The notes: a model not told the origin generated them from the letters alone. DNA of 64,000 bases from Weeksellaceae bacterium (GCA_022013695.1 JAKLPS010000025.1:34440-98439), one strand, 5' to 3'; counted from the stretch's first letter, positions 26,544 through 35,072 are shown. Translations and numbers: made by a program.

Positions 26544-27779
26544 ATGATTTCGTTCACGCCGCTCCGGGTTCTAGACAACATAGAGTTTAGGCATCTTTTA
26601 TCGGGCAGATTTTTTCTCATCATTGCATTCCGGATGCTGGCAACGCTGCTCGGCTGGTGGGTTTATCAATTGACGAGGGATCCATTTTCCATTGGTTTGA
26701 TTGGTCTTTCGGAGGTGATTCCGGCGGTTTCCTGCGCGCTGTATGCCGGACACGTGATCGACATGAATGAGAAGAAGCGCTTGCTGCTGATTTGCAATTA
26801 TGCCTATGTTTTTCTGATAAGTTTGCTTTTGATTCCGGCGTTTCTGGGTCATAGGCTGCAGTGGACGGGTCACGAGATTACGTATTTTATCTACGTCGTT
26901 ATTTTCTTCACGGGGATTTGCCGGGCATTTATCGGGCCGCTGGTTCCGAGTATGATTCCGAGAATTGTGAAGCAGGAGAACTTGCCGTACGCCGTGACGC
27001 TGAACCAAGCTACTTTTCTGATTGCATCGGTCTCCGGGCACGCGTTATGTGGTTTTCTGATTGCTTTGATTACTATTAAGTGGACTTTGGTGGTGATTGT
27101 CGGCTGTATGCTTTTGGCGTCTTTATTTTTCGGGACGGTCAACAGGCAGTTTTCGGAGAATAAAAATCAGGATGTGAATGTTTTCGAGAGTATGAAGGAA
27201 GGGCTTTCCTACATTTATAAAACCAAAGAAATCTTTGCGGCGCAGATGCTGGATATGTTTGCGGTGCTTTTTGGTGGTGCGGTGGCGATGATTCCGGTTT
27301 TTGCGAGCGATATTCTGAAAGTGGGTTCCGAAGGTTTTGGATTGCTGAATGCGGCTTCGGATATCGGTTCGATGTTGATTATCATTACGCTTTCATTGGT
27401 TCCGTTGAGGAGGAATCAAGGGATGATTTTGCTCTTTGTGGCTGCCGGATTTGGGCTGTGCATCATCGGCTTCGGATTGTCGAAAATGTATTGGCTCTCG
27501 TTTGCGTTCTTGGTTTTGAGCGGAATGTTGGACGGCATCAGCGTTGTAATCAGAGGAACTATTGTACAGCTGAAAACGCCGGAGGAAATCCGTGGAAGAG
27601 TTTTGAGCGTAAATTCAATTTTTATAATGTCCAGTAACGAGTTGGGGCAATTTGAAAGTGGATTGGCGGCGAAACTGATGGGCGTTGTCCGGTCCGTGGT
27701 TTTTGGTGGCGCGATGACGGTTTTGACGGCTTTGGTTATCGGCGCGACTTCTAAGAAATTGAGGAAGATGGAGTATTAA
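26544..27779 (+). CDS. Major facilitator superfamily transporter
   Basis: 411 aa with about 12 TM helices. The loop between helices 2 and 3 reads GHVIDMNEKKRLL, matching the MFS motif A position (G..D..GRR-like), and the second half has a matching loop. It resembles exporters of the EntS/MFS_3 type by its short loops and start (EFRHLLSGRFFLIIAFRM). The substrate is unknown. The ATG is needed because the first helix begins soon after. It carries its own promoter and sits downstream of repeat copy A. Confidence 0.85.
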   Translation: MISFTPLRVLDNIEFRHLLSGRFFLIIAFRMLATLLGWWVYQLTRDPFSIGLIGLSEVIPAVSCALYAGHVIDMNEKKRLLLICNYAYVFLISLLLIPAFLGHRLQWTGHEITYFIYVVIFFTGICRAFIGPLVPSMIPRIVKQENLPYAVTLNQATFLIASVSGHALCGFLIALITIKWTLVVIVGCMLLASLFFGTVNRQFSENKNQDVNVFESMKEGLSYIYKTKEIFAAQMLDMFAVLFGGAVAMIPVFASDILKVGSEGFGLLNAASDIGSMLIIITLSLVPLRRNQGMILLFVAAGFGLCIIGFGLSKMYWLSFAFLVLSGMLDGISVVIRGTIVQLKTPEEIRGRVLSVNSIFIMSSNELGQFESGLAAKLMGVVRSVVFGGAMTVLTALVIGATSKKLRKMEY

Positions 27780-27829
27780 ATGGCTTTTGGCGATTGGCTA
27801 ACTGCTTTTGGCTTTAAATATTATGTTCT

Positions 27830-28396
27830 ATGAAAAGCGTTTTCACTTTTATTAAATCGATTTTCGTTGGTCTGATTGTTTGGTTTTTAATCCATTCGAT
27901 TTATATCACGATTGATGGACTTAATGATAAAAATAAAAACGCAGATGTTGCAATTGTTCTTGGAAATAAAGTAAATGAAGACGGAACTTTGTCCGAAAGA
28001 TTGAAAGCGCGACTTGATAAAAGTTTGGAATTATTCAATCAAAAAAGAGTCAGAACAATTATTGTCAGCGGTGGATTGGGCAAAGAAGGTTTTTGGGAAG
28101 GAAAGATAATGCAGGGATATTTAATTAATAATAAAATTCCAGCTAAGAAAATATTAGTTGATAACTTCGGAAATGATACCGAGAAAACGGTGGAGAATTC
28201 GATAAGAATGATGGATAGTTTGAATTTCAAAAGTGCAATTTCTGTTTCTCAATATTTTCATCAGACAAGAACCAAGAAATTATTCAGAAAGAAAGGTTTT
28301 GAGAATATCGAAAGTGCAAGTCCGGACTATTTTGAGTTGAGGGATTTCTACTCCATATTTAGAGAGTTTGTGGCTTATTATAAAGAGGCCCTTTGA
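27830..28396 (+). CDS. DUF218/YdcF-SanA-like membrane-anchored protein
   Basis: 188 aa. One N-terminal TM helix (FVGLIVWFLIHSIYITI) is followed by a DUF218 domain: ADVAIVLGNKVNEDGTLSERLKARLDKS, IIVSGG, and NDTEKTVENSIRMMD. Relatives (SanA, ElyC, YdcF) act in envelope integrity and cell-wall precursor handling. The exact reaction is not settled. It starts 50 bp after the MFS gene, and the gap contains short TGGCTTTTGGC-type direct repeats. Confidence 0.87.
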   Translation: MKSVFTFIKSIFVGLIVWFLIHSIYITIDGLNDKNKNADVAIVLGNKVNEDGTLSERLKARLDKSLELFNQKRVRTIIVSGGLGKEGFWEGKIMQGYLINNKIPAKKILVDNFGNDTEKTVENSIRMMDSLNFKSAISVSQYFHQTRTKKLFRKKGFENIESASPDYFELRDFYSIFREFVAYYKEAL

Positions 28397-28464
28397 TAGT
28401 CAATATTTTCAATTCGATATAAAACAAAAGTTTAAACAAATCTCCGTTGGTTTGAAACAAGTCT

Positions 28465-28650
28465 GTTTGTAACCAAAGAAGAACTCCGGAAGTGTCCCGC
28501 AAGTTGTTTGAAACAAAATGCAATCGCAGGAAGTTTAAAACAAGGTTGTTTGTAACCAGCGGAGGACGCCGAAAGTCTCCCGCAAGTTGTTTGAAACAAA
28601 ATGCAGTCGCAGGAGGTTTAAAACAAGGTTGTTTGTAACAAAATGCAAAT
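28465..28650. repeat. 83-bp tandem repeat (two full units plus partial)
   Basis: The string GTTTGTAAC recurs at 28465, 28548 and 28631, a strict 83-bp period. Each full unit holds CCCGCAAGTTGTTTGAAACAA, here a near-perfect TTGTTTGAAACAA palindrome, then ATGCARTCGCAGGARGTTT and AAAACAAG. Units 1 and 2 differ at scattered bases, mostly in the first 30 bp. A shortened related stretch precedes unit 1 (28429-28464). With the flanks this fills the 303-bp gap 28397-28699; no gene is seen. Confidence 0.75.
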
Positions 28651-28661
28651 TAGTTAGGCAA

Positions 28662-28696
28662 TAAAAAAGGAAGCAGATTTTGCTTCCTTGATTTTT
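28662..28696. terminator. Terminator shared by DUF218 gene and the YoeB-type operon
   Basis: A perfect 9-bp stem, AAGGAAGCA/TGCTTCCTT, with a 5-base loop. The minus strand has an immediate T-run, and the plus strand has one after two bases. It lies 4 bp from the YoeB stop. Confidence 0.8.
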
Positions 28697-28699
28697 GTT

Positions 28700-28957
28700 T
28701 TAATAGTGACCTTTTAGAGATTCGATATAAATAATTTCGTCAATTACTTCATAAACAATTCTGTGTTCCATATTGATTCTTCTGCTCCAAGAACCACTCA
28801 AACTGTATTTCAAAGGTTCTGGTTTGCCCATTCCTTCAAACGGATTTTGTTGAATGCTTTTTAAGATGTCAGAAATTTTCTTTTGAATAAATTTATTTCC
28901 GGACTTTCTCCAAAATTCTAGATCCTTTTCGGCTTGTTTGGTAAATTCTATTTCCAT
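28700..28957 (-). CDS. YoeB-family mRNA interferase toxin
   Basis: 85 aa, exactly family length. The residues that act in E. coli YoeB are all present: Glu47, Arg66, and the C-terminal His84-Tyr85 (LKGHY). The start (MEIEFTKQAEKDLEFWRKSG) is also typical. It would cut mRNA at the ribosomal A site when freed from its antitoxin. It overlaps the antitoxin gene by 10 bp, and toxin follows antitoxin as usual. Confidence 0.93.
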   Translation of the reverse strand: MEIEFTKQAEKDLEFWRKSGNKFIQKKISDILKSIQQNPFEGMGKPEPLKYSLSGSWSRRINMEHRIVYEVIDEIIYIESLKGHY

Positions 28958-29142
28958 AGATCTTTGAGAGCGATCTTTTTGGTTTCACCATTTGAGATTT
29001 CTTTTCTTGATTTTTCAATCTTGGAAACAAAATCTTTGTTGTAAGCATCTTCATTCTCGACGAAATCTACTTCCATCGCTTTAAGAATGGTCTTAATTTT
29101 CGCCAGTTCTTTTTTGTTTTTTGGATTTATAGTAATTGTCAT
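28948..29142 (-). CDS. Cognate antitoxin of the YoeB-type toxin
   Basis: 64 aa, charged and helical (KNKKELAKIKTILKAMEVDFVENEDAYNKDF). It is not an obvious YefM/Phd sequence and looks more like the short DUF2683-type antitoxins of Bacteroidota. The start is a beta strand, MTITINPK, followed by two helices, and the acidic region would cover the toxin. The assignment follows from the position before yoeB and the 10-bp overlap. Confidence 0.8.
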   Translation of the reverse strand: MTITINPKNKKELAKIKTILKAMEVDFVENEDAYNKDFVSKIEKSRKEISNGETKKIALKDLWK

Positions 29143-29174
29143 CTTTAAATTTGCATTAAAATTAATAAAAATAT

Positions 29175-30557
29175 TTATATCAAACTCCTGATTTTGGCAA
29201 TCATATCATCGCCCAATTTATCGGCTTCTTCCTGAGAAAAAGCCTCCGTGTAAATTCTGATAATCGGTTCTGTATTCGATTTTCTGAGGTGAACCCAATT
29301 TTTCGGGAAATCGATTTTGACACCGTCAACCGTTGAGATTTCTTCGTTTTTATATTCTTCCTGAACTTTCGTTAATAAAGCATCAACGTGGATATCCCGA
29401 GTCAGTTCGATTTTCTTTTTGCCCATAAAATAACTTGGATAAGTCGCTCTCAATTCCGAAACTGTTTTGTTTTCTTTGGCCAAATGTGTCAAGAATAATG
29501 CAATGCCAACCAAAGAATCACGACCGTAATGCAGCTCTGGATAGATGATGCCTCCGTTTCCTTCGCCACCGATGACGGCATTTTTTTCTTTCATCAAGGT
29601 CACAACATTCACTTCTCCCACCGCACTTGCAAAATATTCTGAATCGAGATTCTTAGCAACATCTCTCAAAGCACGGCTGGAAGAAAGATTGGAAATCGCC
29701 ACCCCTTTTTTATTTTTCAAAAGGTAATCTGCAACCGCCACCAACGTATATTCTTCGCCAAACATTTCGCCTTTTTCATCGATGAAAGCCAATCGGTCAA
29801 CATCCGGATCTACGACGATGCCCAAATCTGCTTTCTCTTTGATGACCAATTCGCAAATGTCGCCGAGATGCTCTTGCAGAGGTTCCGGATTGTGAGGAAA
29901 TTGTCCGGTGGGCTCGCAATAAAGCTTCACAACTTCGACGCCGAGTTTTTCCAAAAGTGGAGGAATCGAAATCCCACCCGTAGAATTTACCGCATCAAGT
30001 ACGACTTTGAATTTCTTAGCTTTTATCGCCTCAACATCCACGGTTGGTAGATCTAAAATTTGTTTGATATGAATATCGAAAGCGTCATGTCGAGTTTCAT
30101 ATTTTCCCAAATCATCTACTTCTGCGTAACAGAAATCTTCGTTTTCTGCCAGAGTCAAAACTTCTGCACCATCTTCTCCGCTGATGAATTCGCCTTTGTC
30201 ATTCAATAATTTCAAGGCATTCCATTGTTTTGGATTATGAGAAGCTGTTAAGATAATTCCGCCGTCAGCTTTCAGTTCAGGAACCATAATTTCTACAGTT
30301 GGTGTTGTTGAAAGTCCCAAATCCACGACATTAATTCCAAGACCTTGCAACGTAGAAGCTACAAGAGAAGAAACCATTTGACCGGAAATCCTCGCATCGC
30401 GACCGATGACGAGCGTTAAATCTTTTTTATTTTTATTGTTCTGAAGCCAAGTTCCGAAAGCGGAAGCAAATTTCACGATATCCAGCGGGGTCAAGTTATC
30501 ATTTACTTTTCCGCCAATCGTTCCTCGGATTCCTGAGATGGATTTTATTAAAGACAT
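29175..30557 (-). CDS. glmM: Phosphoglucosamine mutase
   Basis: 460 aa. An alpha-D-phosphohexomutase with active-site Ser106 in TASHNPKQWNALK, metal loop VDPDVDRLAF (about residue 248), sugar-binding GEGNGG, and phosphate-binding RKSNTEPIIRIYTEA near the end. In Bacteroidota this form is annotated as GlmM, which makes glucosamine-1-phosphate for peptidoglycan and LPS. Phosphomannomutase activity cannot be excluded by sequence alone. Its own promoter lies at 30579-30586. Confidence 0.9.
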   Translation of the reverse strand: MSLIKSISGIRGTIGGKVNDNLTPLDIVKFASAFGTWLQNNKNKKDLTLVIGRDARISGQMVSSLVASTLQGLGINVVDLGLSTTPTVEIMVPELKADGGIILTASHNPKQWNALKLLNDKGEFISGEDGAEVLTLAENEDFCYAEVDDLGKYETRHDAFDIHIKQILDLPTVDVEAIKAKKFKVVLDAVNSTGGISIPPLLEKLGVEVVKLYCEPTGQFPHNPEPLQEHLGDICELVIKEKADLGIVVDPDVDRLAFIDEKGEMFGEEYTLVAVADYLLKNKKGVAISNLSSSRALRDVAKNLDSEYFASAVGEVNVVTLMKEKNAVIGGEGNGGIIYPELHYGRDSLVGIALFLTHLAKENKTVSELRATYPSYFMGKKKIELTRDIHVDALLTKVQEEYKNEEISTVDGVKIDFPKNWVHLRKSNTEPIIRIYTEAFSQEEADKLGDDMIAKIRSLI

Positions 30558-30578
30558 TTATCTGATTATAAGGTTGAG

Positions 30579-30586
30579 CAAAAATA
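30579..30586 (-). promoter_or_regulatory. -7 box of glmM
   Basis: TATTTTTG on the minus strand followed by C, 21 bp upstream of the ATG at 30557. Confidence 0.6.
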
Positions 30587-30641
30587 CAACAATCTTACAT
30601 TTGGCAAAAAAGAAAAGCGTAGAAGAAAAACACTTTTAAAT

Positions 30642-30785
30642 TTACGAGCATCCACAATCCGGACCGCAGTTTTTCCCGCCACTCTTCTTAGAAAAAGTCG
30701 TGACGATTTTTCGGACGCTGAAATAGACCGCCACCAAAACCAATAGCCCGATGATGATGTATTGTATGATTAATGAATTGTCCAT
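30642..30785 (-). CDS. FeoB-associated Cys-rich membrane protein
   Basis: 47 aa. One TM helix (IIQYIIIGLLVLVAVYF) is followed by a basic stretch (RKIVTTFSKKSGGK) and a Cys-rich end (CGPDCGCS). Small proteins of this type follow feoB in many genomes and may aid ferrous iron handling. It lies 54 bp downstream of the FeoB stop on the same strand, separated by a palindromic repeat. Confidence 0.85.
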   Translation of the reverse strand: MDNSLIIQYIIIGLLVLVAVYFSVRKIVTTFSKKSGGKNCGPDCGCS

Positions 30786-30799
30786 ATTTCTATCTTGTC

Positions 30800-30832
30800 A
30801 AACCTTCAAGGTTTCAAAAACCTTGAAGGTTT
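30800..30832. repeat. Double palindrome between feoB and the small Cys-rich gene
   Basis: AAACCTTCAAGGTTT at 30800-30814 and AAACCTTGAAGGTTT at 30818-30832 are inverted copies of each other, and each is itself nearly self-complementary. It can form one long hairpin or two small ones. It may attenuate expression of the downstream small gene or be a copy of a dispersed repeat. Confidence 0.65.
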
Positions 30833-30839
30833 AATTAAA

Positions 30840-32876
30840 TTATTTCAGAATCTGAAAAACAATCAACGCCGAAAAGTATGCCAAAAAAGTCATCGAAACT
30901 GTTTGTATCAAGGTCCATTTCAAACTCTGAGTTTCTCTGTAAACGACGGCGATGGTGGAGATGCATTGCATCGCAAAGGCATAAAATATTAAAATCGAAA
31001 CGCCTGTGGCAAAACTGAAAACCTTCTCGCCATTGGGATGCACGTCCACTCTCATTTTTTCGATCAATCGGCCTTCCGGCGCCTTTTCGTCCAAGCTGTA
31101 CAGCGTTGATAATGTTCCCACGAAAACTTCCCGAGCTGCAAAACTGCTTAAGATTCCGATTCCCATTTTCCAGTCGTAGCCCAACGGTGCAATCGCAGGT
31201 TCTATGGTGCGACCGATTTTTCCGAGATAGGATTTTTCCAGTTTCACACCGGAGGAAATGGTTTTATTTTCATTTTCTGAAGGTCCAAAATAACTTAAAG
31301 TCCACAAAATAATGCTGACCGTGAAGATGACCTTGCCGGCGCCGGTGATAAAATCCCAAACCTTGCCTAAAACCAATTTGAAATCGTAGCCAAACAGCGG
31401 CATTTTGTAAGTCGGTAGATCCATCACAAGGAAACTTTTGATTTTGGTCTTAATTATATTTTTCAGAATTAATGAAGAAAGCAATGACATCGCAAAACCT
31501 AGAAAATACATCGCCATCAAAGCAATTGCTCTATATTTTATCCCAAAAAAATTGCCGTTTGGAATGATCAATCCGATGATAATGCTGTAAACCGGAAGTC
31601 GCGCAGAGCACGTCATAAAAGGTGTTACGAGAATCGTGATCAGTCTTTCTTTGATATTTTCAATATTTCGGGAGGACATTATCGCAGGAATCGCACAAGC
31701 CGTTCCCGAAACCAGCGGAACGATGCTTTTCCCATTCAGTCCAAAAGGGCGTAAGAACCTGTCCATCAGAAAAATAACTCTCGCCATATAGCCGGAATCT
31801 TCTAATAAATAAAGAAAATACAGCAAGATCCCGATTTGTGGGGCAAAAATGACGATTCCGCCGATGCCTGGAAGAATTCCGTGCGAAATTAAAGAATTAA
31901 TAGGACCGTCCGGCAGATGCTCAGCAGAGAATGCGGATAGCCAGCTGAATGCAGTTTCGATCCAGTTCATCGGATATTCGGCTAGGAAGAACACACTTTG
32001 GAAAATCAATAATAGAATTAAAAAGAAAATCAAATACCCCCACACCGGATGAACCAAGATTCTGTCAAGTTTCTCCGTCAGGAGCTGTTTTCTTTGTGGG
32101 ATTTTTTCCGTTGTTTCTGAGATTATTTTATCGATATTCTGGTACCGGCGCACGGTTTCTTGGATTTGCAAGCGTTTCGGTACGCTGCATTTTGCATCTT
32201 CTTGGGTGATGATTTCATTGATTCTTTCGATCTTTCCGAGATAAGTGTCGGCGGCTAAAAGTGTCCAGATTTTGTAGAGATTTTCGTCGTTCGTTTTTTG
32301 TGCAATTTTATAGACCAAACCCTTGTGCTCCATTGGGATTTCGAAATTGCTGTGTGAAGATTTCCGGAATTGGTTGAGAAAAACCGCTTCCCGCACGCCT
32401 TCGATTCCCCAATGTTCTTTGGCATTCGTTTTGAGAACCGTGACATTTAACTTTTGGGAAAGTTTTTCTGTATTGATGATAATGCCTCGCTTTTCCGCCT
32501 CATCAATTTGGTTGACAAGCATCAAAATCGGAATACCAAGATCCTGAATTTGCTGAAACAGAAGCAGACTCCGCTTCATATTGAGCGCATCAGCAATGTA
32601 GATGACACCCGCATAATTGTCCTCTTCCTGAATCAAATATCTGGAAAAAATAGCTTCGTCTTCTGATGTCGGGTAGATGCTATAAGACCCAGGCAGATCG
32701 ATAATCTCGACTTCTTCGTCTTTGTAAGTATATTTGCCGGAAAGGCTGGCAACGGTGACCCCGGCGTAATTTCCGGTTTTTTGCTTGCTGTGGCAAAGTG
32801 TGTTGAAAAGTGTGGACTTGCCGACATTCGGATTTCCGACCAGCAAAACCTGTTTTTGTTTTTTCGGATCTTGCAT
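30840..32876 (-). CDS. feoB: Ferrous iron transporter FeoB
   Basis: 678 aa. The N-terminal G domain has GNPNVGKST (residues 14-22), GNYAGVTV, DLPGSYS and NQIDEA. Then come a helical linker and the membrane part from about residue 275, with Gate motifs and a conserved Cys in SGTACAIPA. It imports Fe2+ across the inner membrane. It starts with a TAATG overlap on the feoA stop. It is shorter than E. coli FeoB (773 aa), as in many Bacteroidota, because FeoA is separate and the C-terminus is short. Confidence 0.95.
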   Translation of the reverse strand: MQDPKKQKQVLLVGNPNVGKSTLFNTLCHSKQKTGNYAGVTVASLSGKYTYKDEEVEIIDLPGSYSIYPTSEDEAIFSRYLIQEEDNYAGVIYIADALNMKRSLLLFQQIQDLGIPILMLVNQIDEAEKRGIIINTEKLSQKLNVTVLKTNAKEHWGIEGVREAVFLNQFRKSSHSNFEIPMEHKGLVYKIAQKTNDENLYKIWTLLAADTYLGKIERINEIITQEDAKCSVPKRLQIQETVRRYQNIDKIISETTEKIPQRKQLLTEKLDRILVHPVWGYLIFFLILLLIFQSVFFLAEYPMNWIETAFSWLSAFSAEHLPDGPINSLISHGILPGIGGIVIFAPQIGILLYFLYLLEDSGYMARVIFLMDRFLRPFGLNGKSIVPLVSGTACAIPAIMSSRNIENIKERLITILVTPFMTCSARLPVYSIIIGLIIPNGNFFGIKYRAIALMAMYFLGFAMSLLSSLILKNIIKTKIKSFLVMDLPTYKMPLFGYDFKLVLGKVWDFITGAGKVIFTVSIILWTLSYFGPSENENKTISSGVKLEKSYLGKIGRTIEPAIAPLGYDWKMGIGILSSFAAREVFVGTLSTLYSLDEKAPEGRLIEKMRVDVHPNGEKVFSFATGVSILIFYAFAMQCISTIAVVYRETQSLKWTLIQTVSMTFLAYFSALIVFQILK

Positions 32877-33130
32877 TATTCCAAGAGTTCTACTTTGATG
32901 AATTTTGCTTCCTGTTCCCGCAAAGCCACTTTTGTCTTTTCGGCGCCATATTCTATATAAAGCGGACCGCCGAAGGGTGCTTGAAAGAGGACTTGGAATA
33001 AGGTTTCCGGAAGCAGCCCCATTTCCAGAATTTTGGTAGGCATCTGCAGATTTTCGTTGTCATAGCCAATGATTTTTCCGATTTTGTTCTTCGGGAAACA
33101 GCAGAGCTTATCAATGTGCTTTTTTTGCAA
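32876..33130 (-). CDS. feoA: FeoA-domain protein
   Basis: 84 aa, an SH3-like FeoA fold: KIGKIIGYDNENLQMPTKILEMGLLPETLF has the usual G-x-I and L-x-x-M/L-G-L pattern, and GGPLYIEYG follows. It supports FeoB activity in the cytoplasm. The frame opens with TTG at 33130 and there is no later ATG before the fold, so TTG is the likely start. It is the first gene of feoA-feoB-small protein, behind an iron-box-like palindrome. Confidence 0.9.
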   Translation of the reverse strand: MQKKHIDKLCCFPKNKIGKIIGYDNENLQMPTKILEMGLLPETLFQVLFQAPFGGPLYIEYGAEKTKVALREQEAKFIKVELLE

Positions 33131-33149
33131 GACGATTTTTTTTGGATTA

Positions 33150-33157
33150 CAAAGATA
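33150..33157 (-). promoter_or_regulatory. -7 box of the feo operon
   Basis: TATCTTTG on the minus strand, a perfect TAnnTTTG, 19 bp upstream of the TTG start. Confidence 0.65.
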
Positions 33158-33163
33158 GCTTAT

Positions 33164-33179
33164 TTTAAATAAATCTAAA
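33164..33179. promoter_or_regulatory. Candidate iron-responsive operator of feo
   Basis: A 16-bp near palindrome (minus strand TTTAGATTTATTTAAA) lies just upstream of the -7 box, where a repressor would block polymerase. One half-site base breaks the symmetry. The pattern is like DtxR- or Fur-type boxes; which regulator uses it cannot be told. Confidence 0.45.
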
Positions 33180-33194
33180 TAAGATATTTGTCAC

Positions 33195-33221
33195 AAAAAA
33201 ACCGGAAATTTCTTCCGGTTT
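33195..33221 (-). terminator. Terminator of the GLPGLI gene
   Basis: Stem AACCGGAA/TTCCGGTT around a 5-base loop, followed on the minus strand by a run of T. Confidence 0.8.
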
Positions 33222-33226
33222 CGTTT

Positions 33227-34123
33227 TTATTTTTTCTTTTCGGTGGCGGTTGGCAGCTCTATCGGATTATCATTGGCATTGAAGAAGTCTTTTGCAATTT
33301 TTTCTTGATTTTTTAAAAATTCGCCAAAAGTTGTTTCGGAACCCGGCATTTTTCGATTCATAATTTCCGGTGTCATATACGGGCGCGCTTCAGCAAGAGG
33401 ATCTGCCTTGAACGCGGCATAAGCCTTATCAAATTTTTCTTTGGTAATCACTTTTTTCTCATTGCTTCCCATCCCAGATTGAGCTTGTATCTCTTCTACA
33501 TAGGAAATTTCTTTCCAGTCTTTTACGGTTTTGTTTCCCGATAGCAGCCACGAGTAGTTTTTGCCATCATCCTCTATTTTCACGATGAGACCCGGCAATC
33601 CGTAGAATTTATACGGGCCGTCTTGCAAAGGGATGTCGGCAGAGAACCAAGCGGTCCACTTTCGGCCGCCAAATTCTGTAGTGGCTTTCTGCGTGTTGTA
33701 AGTTCCTATTTTTTCTTTATCGGGCAGGATTTTCCAGTCGAATTTGATGGTTTCTTCGTAGGCAAAAAGATTTCGACCGATCCGATCCACGTATTGCTCC
33801 TTCATATCAGGATACAATTTGTAGATTTTGAAAGAGAATTTTGGCATCCGTATGGACTTCGATAGGTCTTTCCACGCTTTATTTTTTTGCATTTCTTCCA
33901 CGCCGAGTTTTATGATAGAATCTTGCGCGATAATCGTAAAATCCTGATAAATGGATTTGTCTTTCACGATGTCGAGTGTCGTCATCACTTTGTCAATTTT
34001 AGCAGAATCTTTTTTCGGTTTGAAGCTTAATTCGTAGAAAAAGCGGTTCGCCGTTTCCTGAGCAAATGCCATTGTTCCAAACATCAAAATTGGAAGAATG
34101 AATAATTTTTTGAGAGATTTCAT
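33227..34123 (-). CDS. Secreted GLPGLI-family protein
   Basis: 298 aa. A signal peptide (LKKLFILPILMFGTMAFAQ) precedes a beta-rich body. The family motif YGLPGLIVKIED is present, preceded by the usual WTAWFSADIPLQDGPYKF stretch. The function of the family is unknown. Members are abundant in Flavobacteriia, often near TonB-dependent receptors, but none is here. The C-terminus is Lys-rich. It has its own terminator. Confidence 0.9.
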   Translation of the reverse strand: MKSLKKLFILPILMFGTMAFAQETANRFFYELSFKPKKDSAKIDKVMTTLDIVKDKSIYQDFTIIAQDSIIKLGVEEMQKNKAWKDLSKSIRMPKFSFKIYKLYPDMKEQYVDRIGRNLFAYEETIKFDWKILPDKEKIGTYNTQKATTEFGGRKWTAWFSADIPLQDGPYKFYGLPGLIVKIEDDGKNYSWLLSGNKTVKDWKEISYVEEIQAQSGMGSNEKKVITKEKFDKAYAAFKADPLAEARPYMTPEIMNRKMPGSETTFGEFLKNQEKIAKDFFNANDNPIELPTATEKKK

Positions 34124-34180
34124 ATTTTATATTTTTTGTTTCTTAATAATTAGTGCAGGATTTTTTAAAATGTTACAGGA

Positions 34181-34930
34181 TTATTGATACATTTTTTTAA
34201 TCGACTCATTCAAGGTATTATAAATATTAAGCTGTTCTTCATTTTTAATCAATTCTTTGTGGAGTTTCAAAATCCTTTCGTCGCCGCGTACGGCCGGACC
34301 AGTTTGGGCAGATTTAGGATCGAGATATTGGATTTTCTCCACAGTTTCATTAATTAAAGGAAGAAAATAATTAAAATCCAAATCCTGAGAATCCGAAATT
34401 TCCTTAGCTCTTGCAAAAAGATGATTCACAAAGTTGCAGGCGAAAATCGCTGTCAGATGGATGTATTTCCGTTTTTCGTAAGTTGAAATTTCAACATTTT
34501 CAGAAATGATGGACGCTAATTCTAATAATGATTTTTCGTCAATTTGATTCTCCGCTTCTATGAAAAAAGGAATTTTGGAATAGTCCAGATTTTTCGTTTT
34601 GGAAAAAGTTTGCAAAGGATAAAAACTTGCTTTTCGGTAATTTCCCGTCAAAATTTCTTTCGGCAATGATCCTGAAGTGTGAGCCACAAGTGACCTGTCA
34701 TTTTTTATCAATGCAGAAACTTTTTCCACAGCATCGTCGGACACGGCAAGAATATAAAGATCCGCATCCTCCAGATTTTCAATTGAATAGGGAATATTAA
34801 ATTCATTCGAAATCTTGGACAGTTCTTCCGCATTCCTGCCAAAAATCTGATGGATTTCAATTTTATATCGAGTGAAGGCTTTTGCCAGATGATAAGCTAC
34901 ATTTCCCGAGCCAATGAGGACAGTTTTCAT
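34181..34930 (-). CDS. DUF2520-domain NAD(P)-binding protein
   Basis: 249 aa. The N-terminal Rossmann domain has VLIGSGNVAYHLAKAF and AVSDDAVEKV, and the C-terminal helical DUF2520 domain has FACNFVNHLFARAKEI. The fold resembles 6-phosphogluconate-dehydrogenase-like and F420/ketopantoate-type reductases. The substrate is not known. It ends 58 bp upstream of the GLPGLI start, on the same strand. Confidence 0.87.
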   Translation of the reverse strand: MKTVLIGSGNVAYHLAKAFTRYKIEIHQIFGRNAEELSKISNEFNIPYSIENLEDADLYILAVSDDAVEKVSALIKNDRSLVAHTSGSLPKEILTGNYRKASFYPLQTFSKTKNLDYSKIPFFIEAENQIDEKSLLELASIISENVEISTYEKRKYIHLTAIFACNFVNHLFARAKEISDSQDLDFNYFLPLINETVEKIQYLDPKSAQTGPAVRGDERILKLHKELIKNEEQLNIYNTLNESIKKMYQ

Positions 34931-35029
34931 ACAGACAAAGATAATAATTTGATGCTTGGGATTGCCTTCTAATTTTGGAAATGCTTCATTTTAGATTTAG
35001 GTTAAGTGAAAGAAAAGCAAAAAATAATT

Positions 35030-35037
35030 TAACTTTG
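35030..35037 (+). promoter_or_regulatory. -7 box of the ECF sigma operon
   Basis: TAACTTTG matches TAnnTTTG, 35 bp upstream of the sigma gene ATG. This is a housekeeping-type box; an ECF self-recognition motif cannot be judged from one site. Confidence 0.5.
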
Positions 35038-35072
35038 ACCATATTTTATAATCAAAACCACGATACATCTGA

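Noticed and set aside
28429..28650. CRISPR-like array
   Set aside because: The period is 83 bp with nearly whole-unit identity; there are no distinct spacers and no cas genes.
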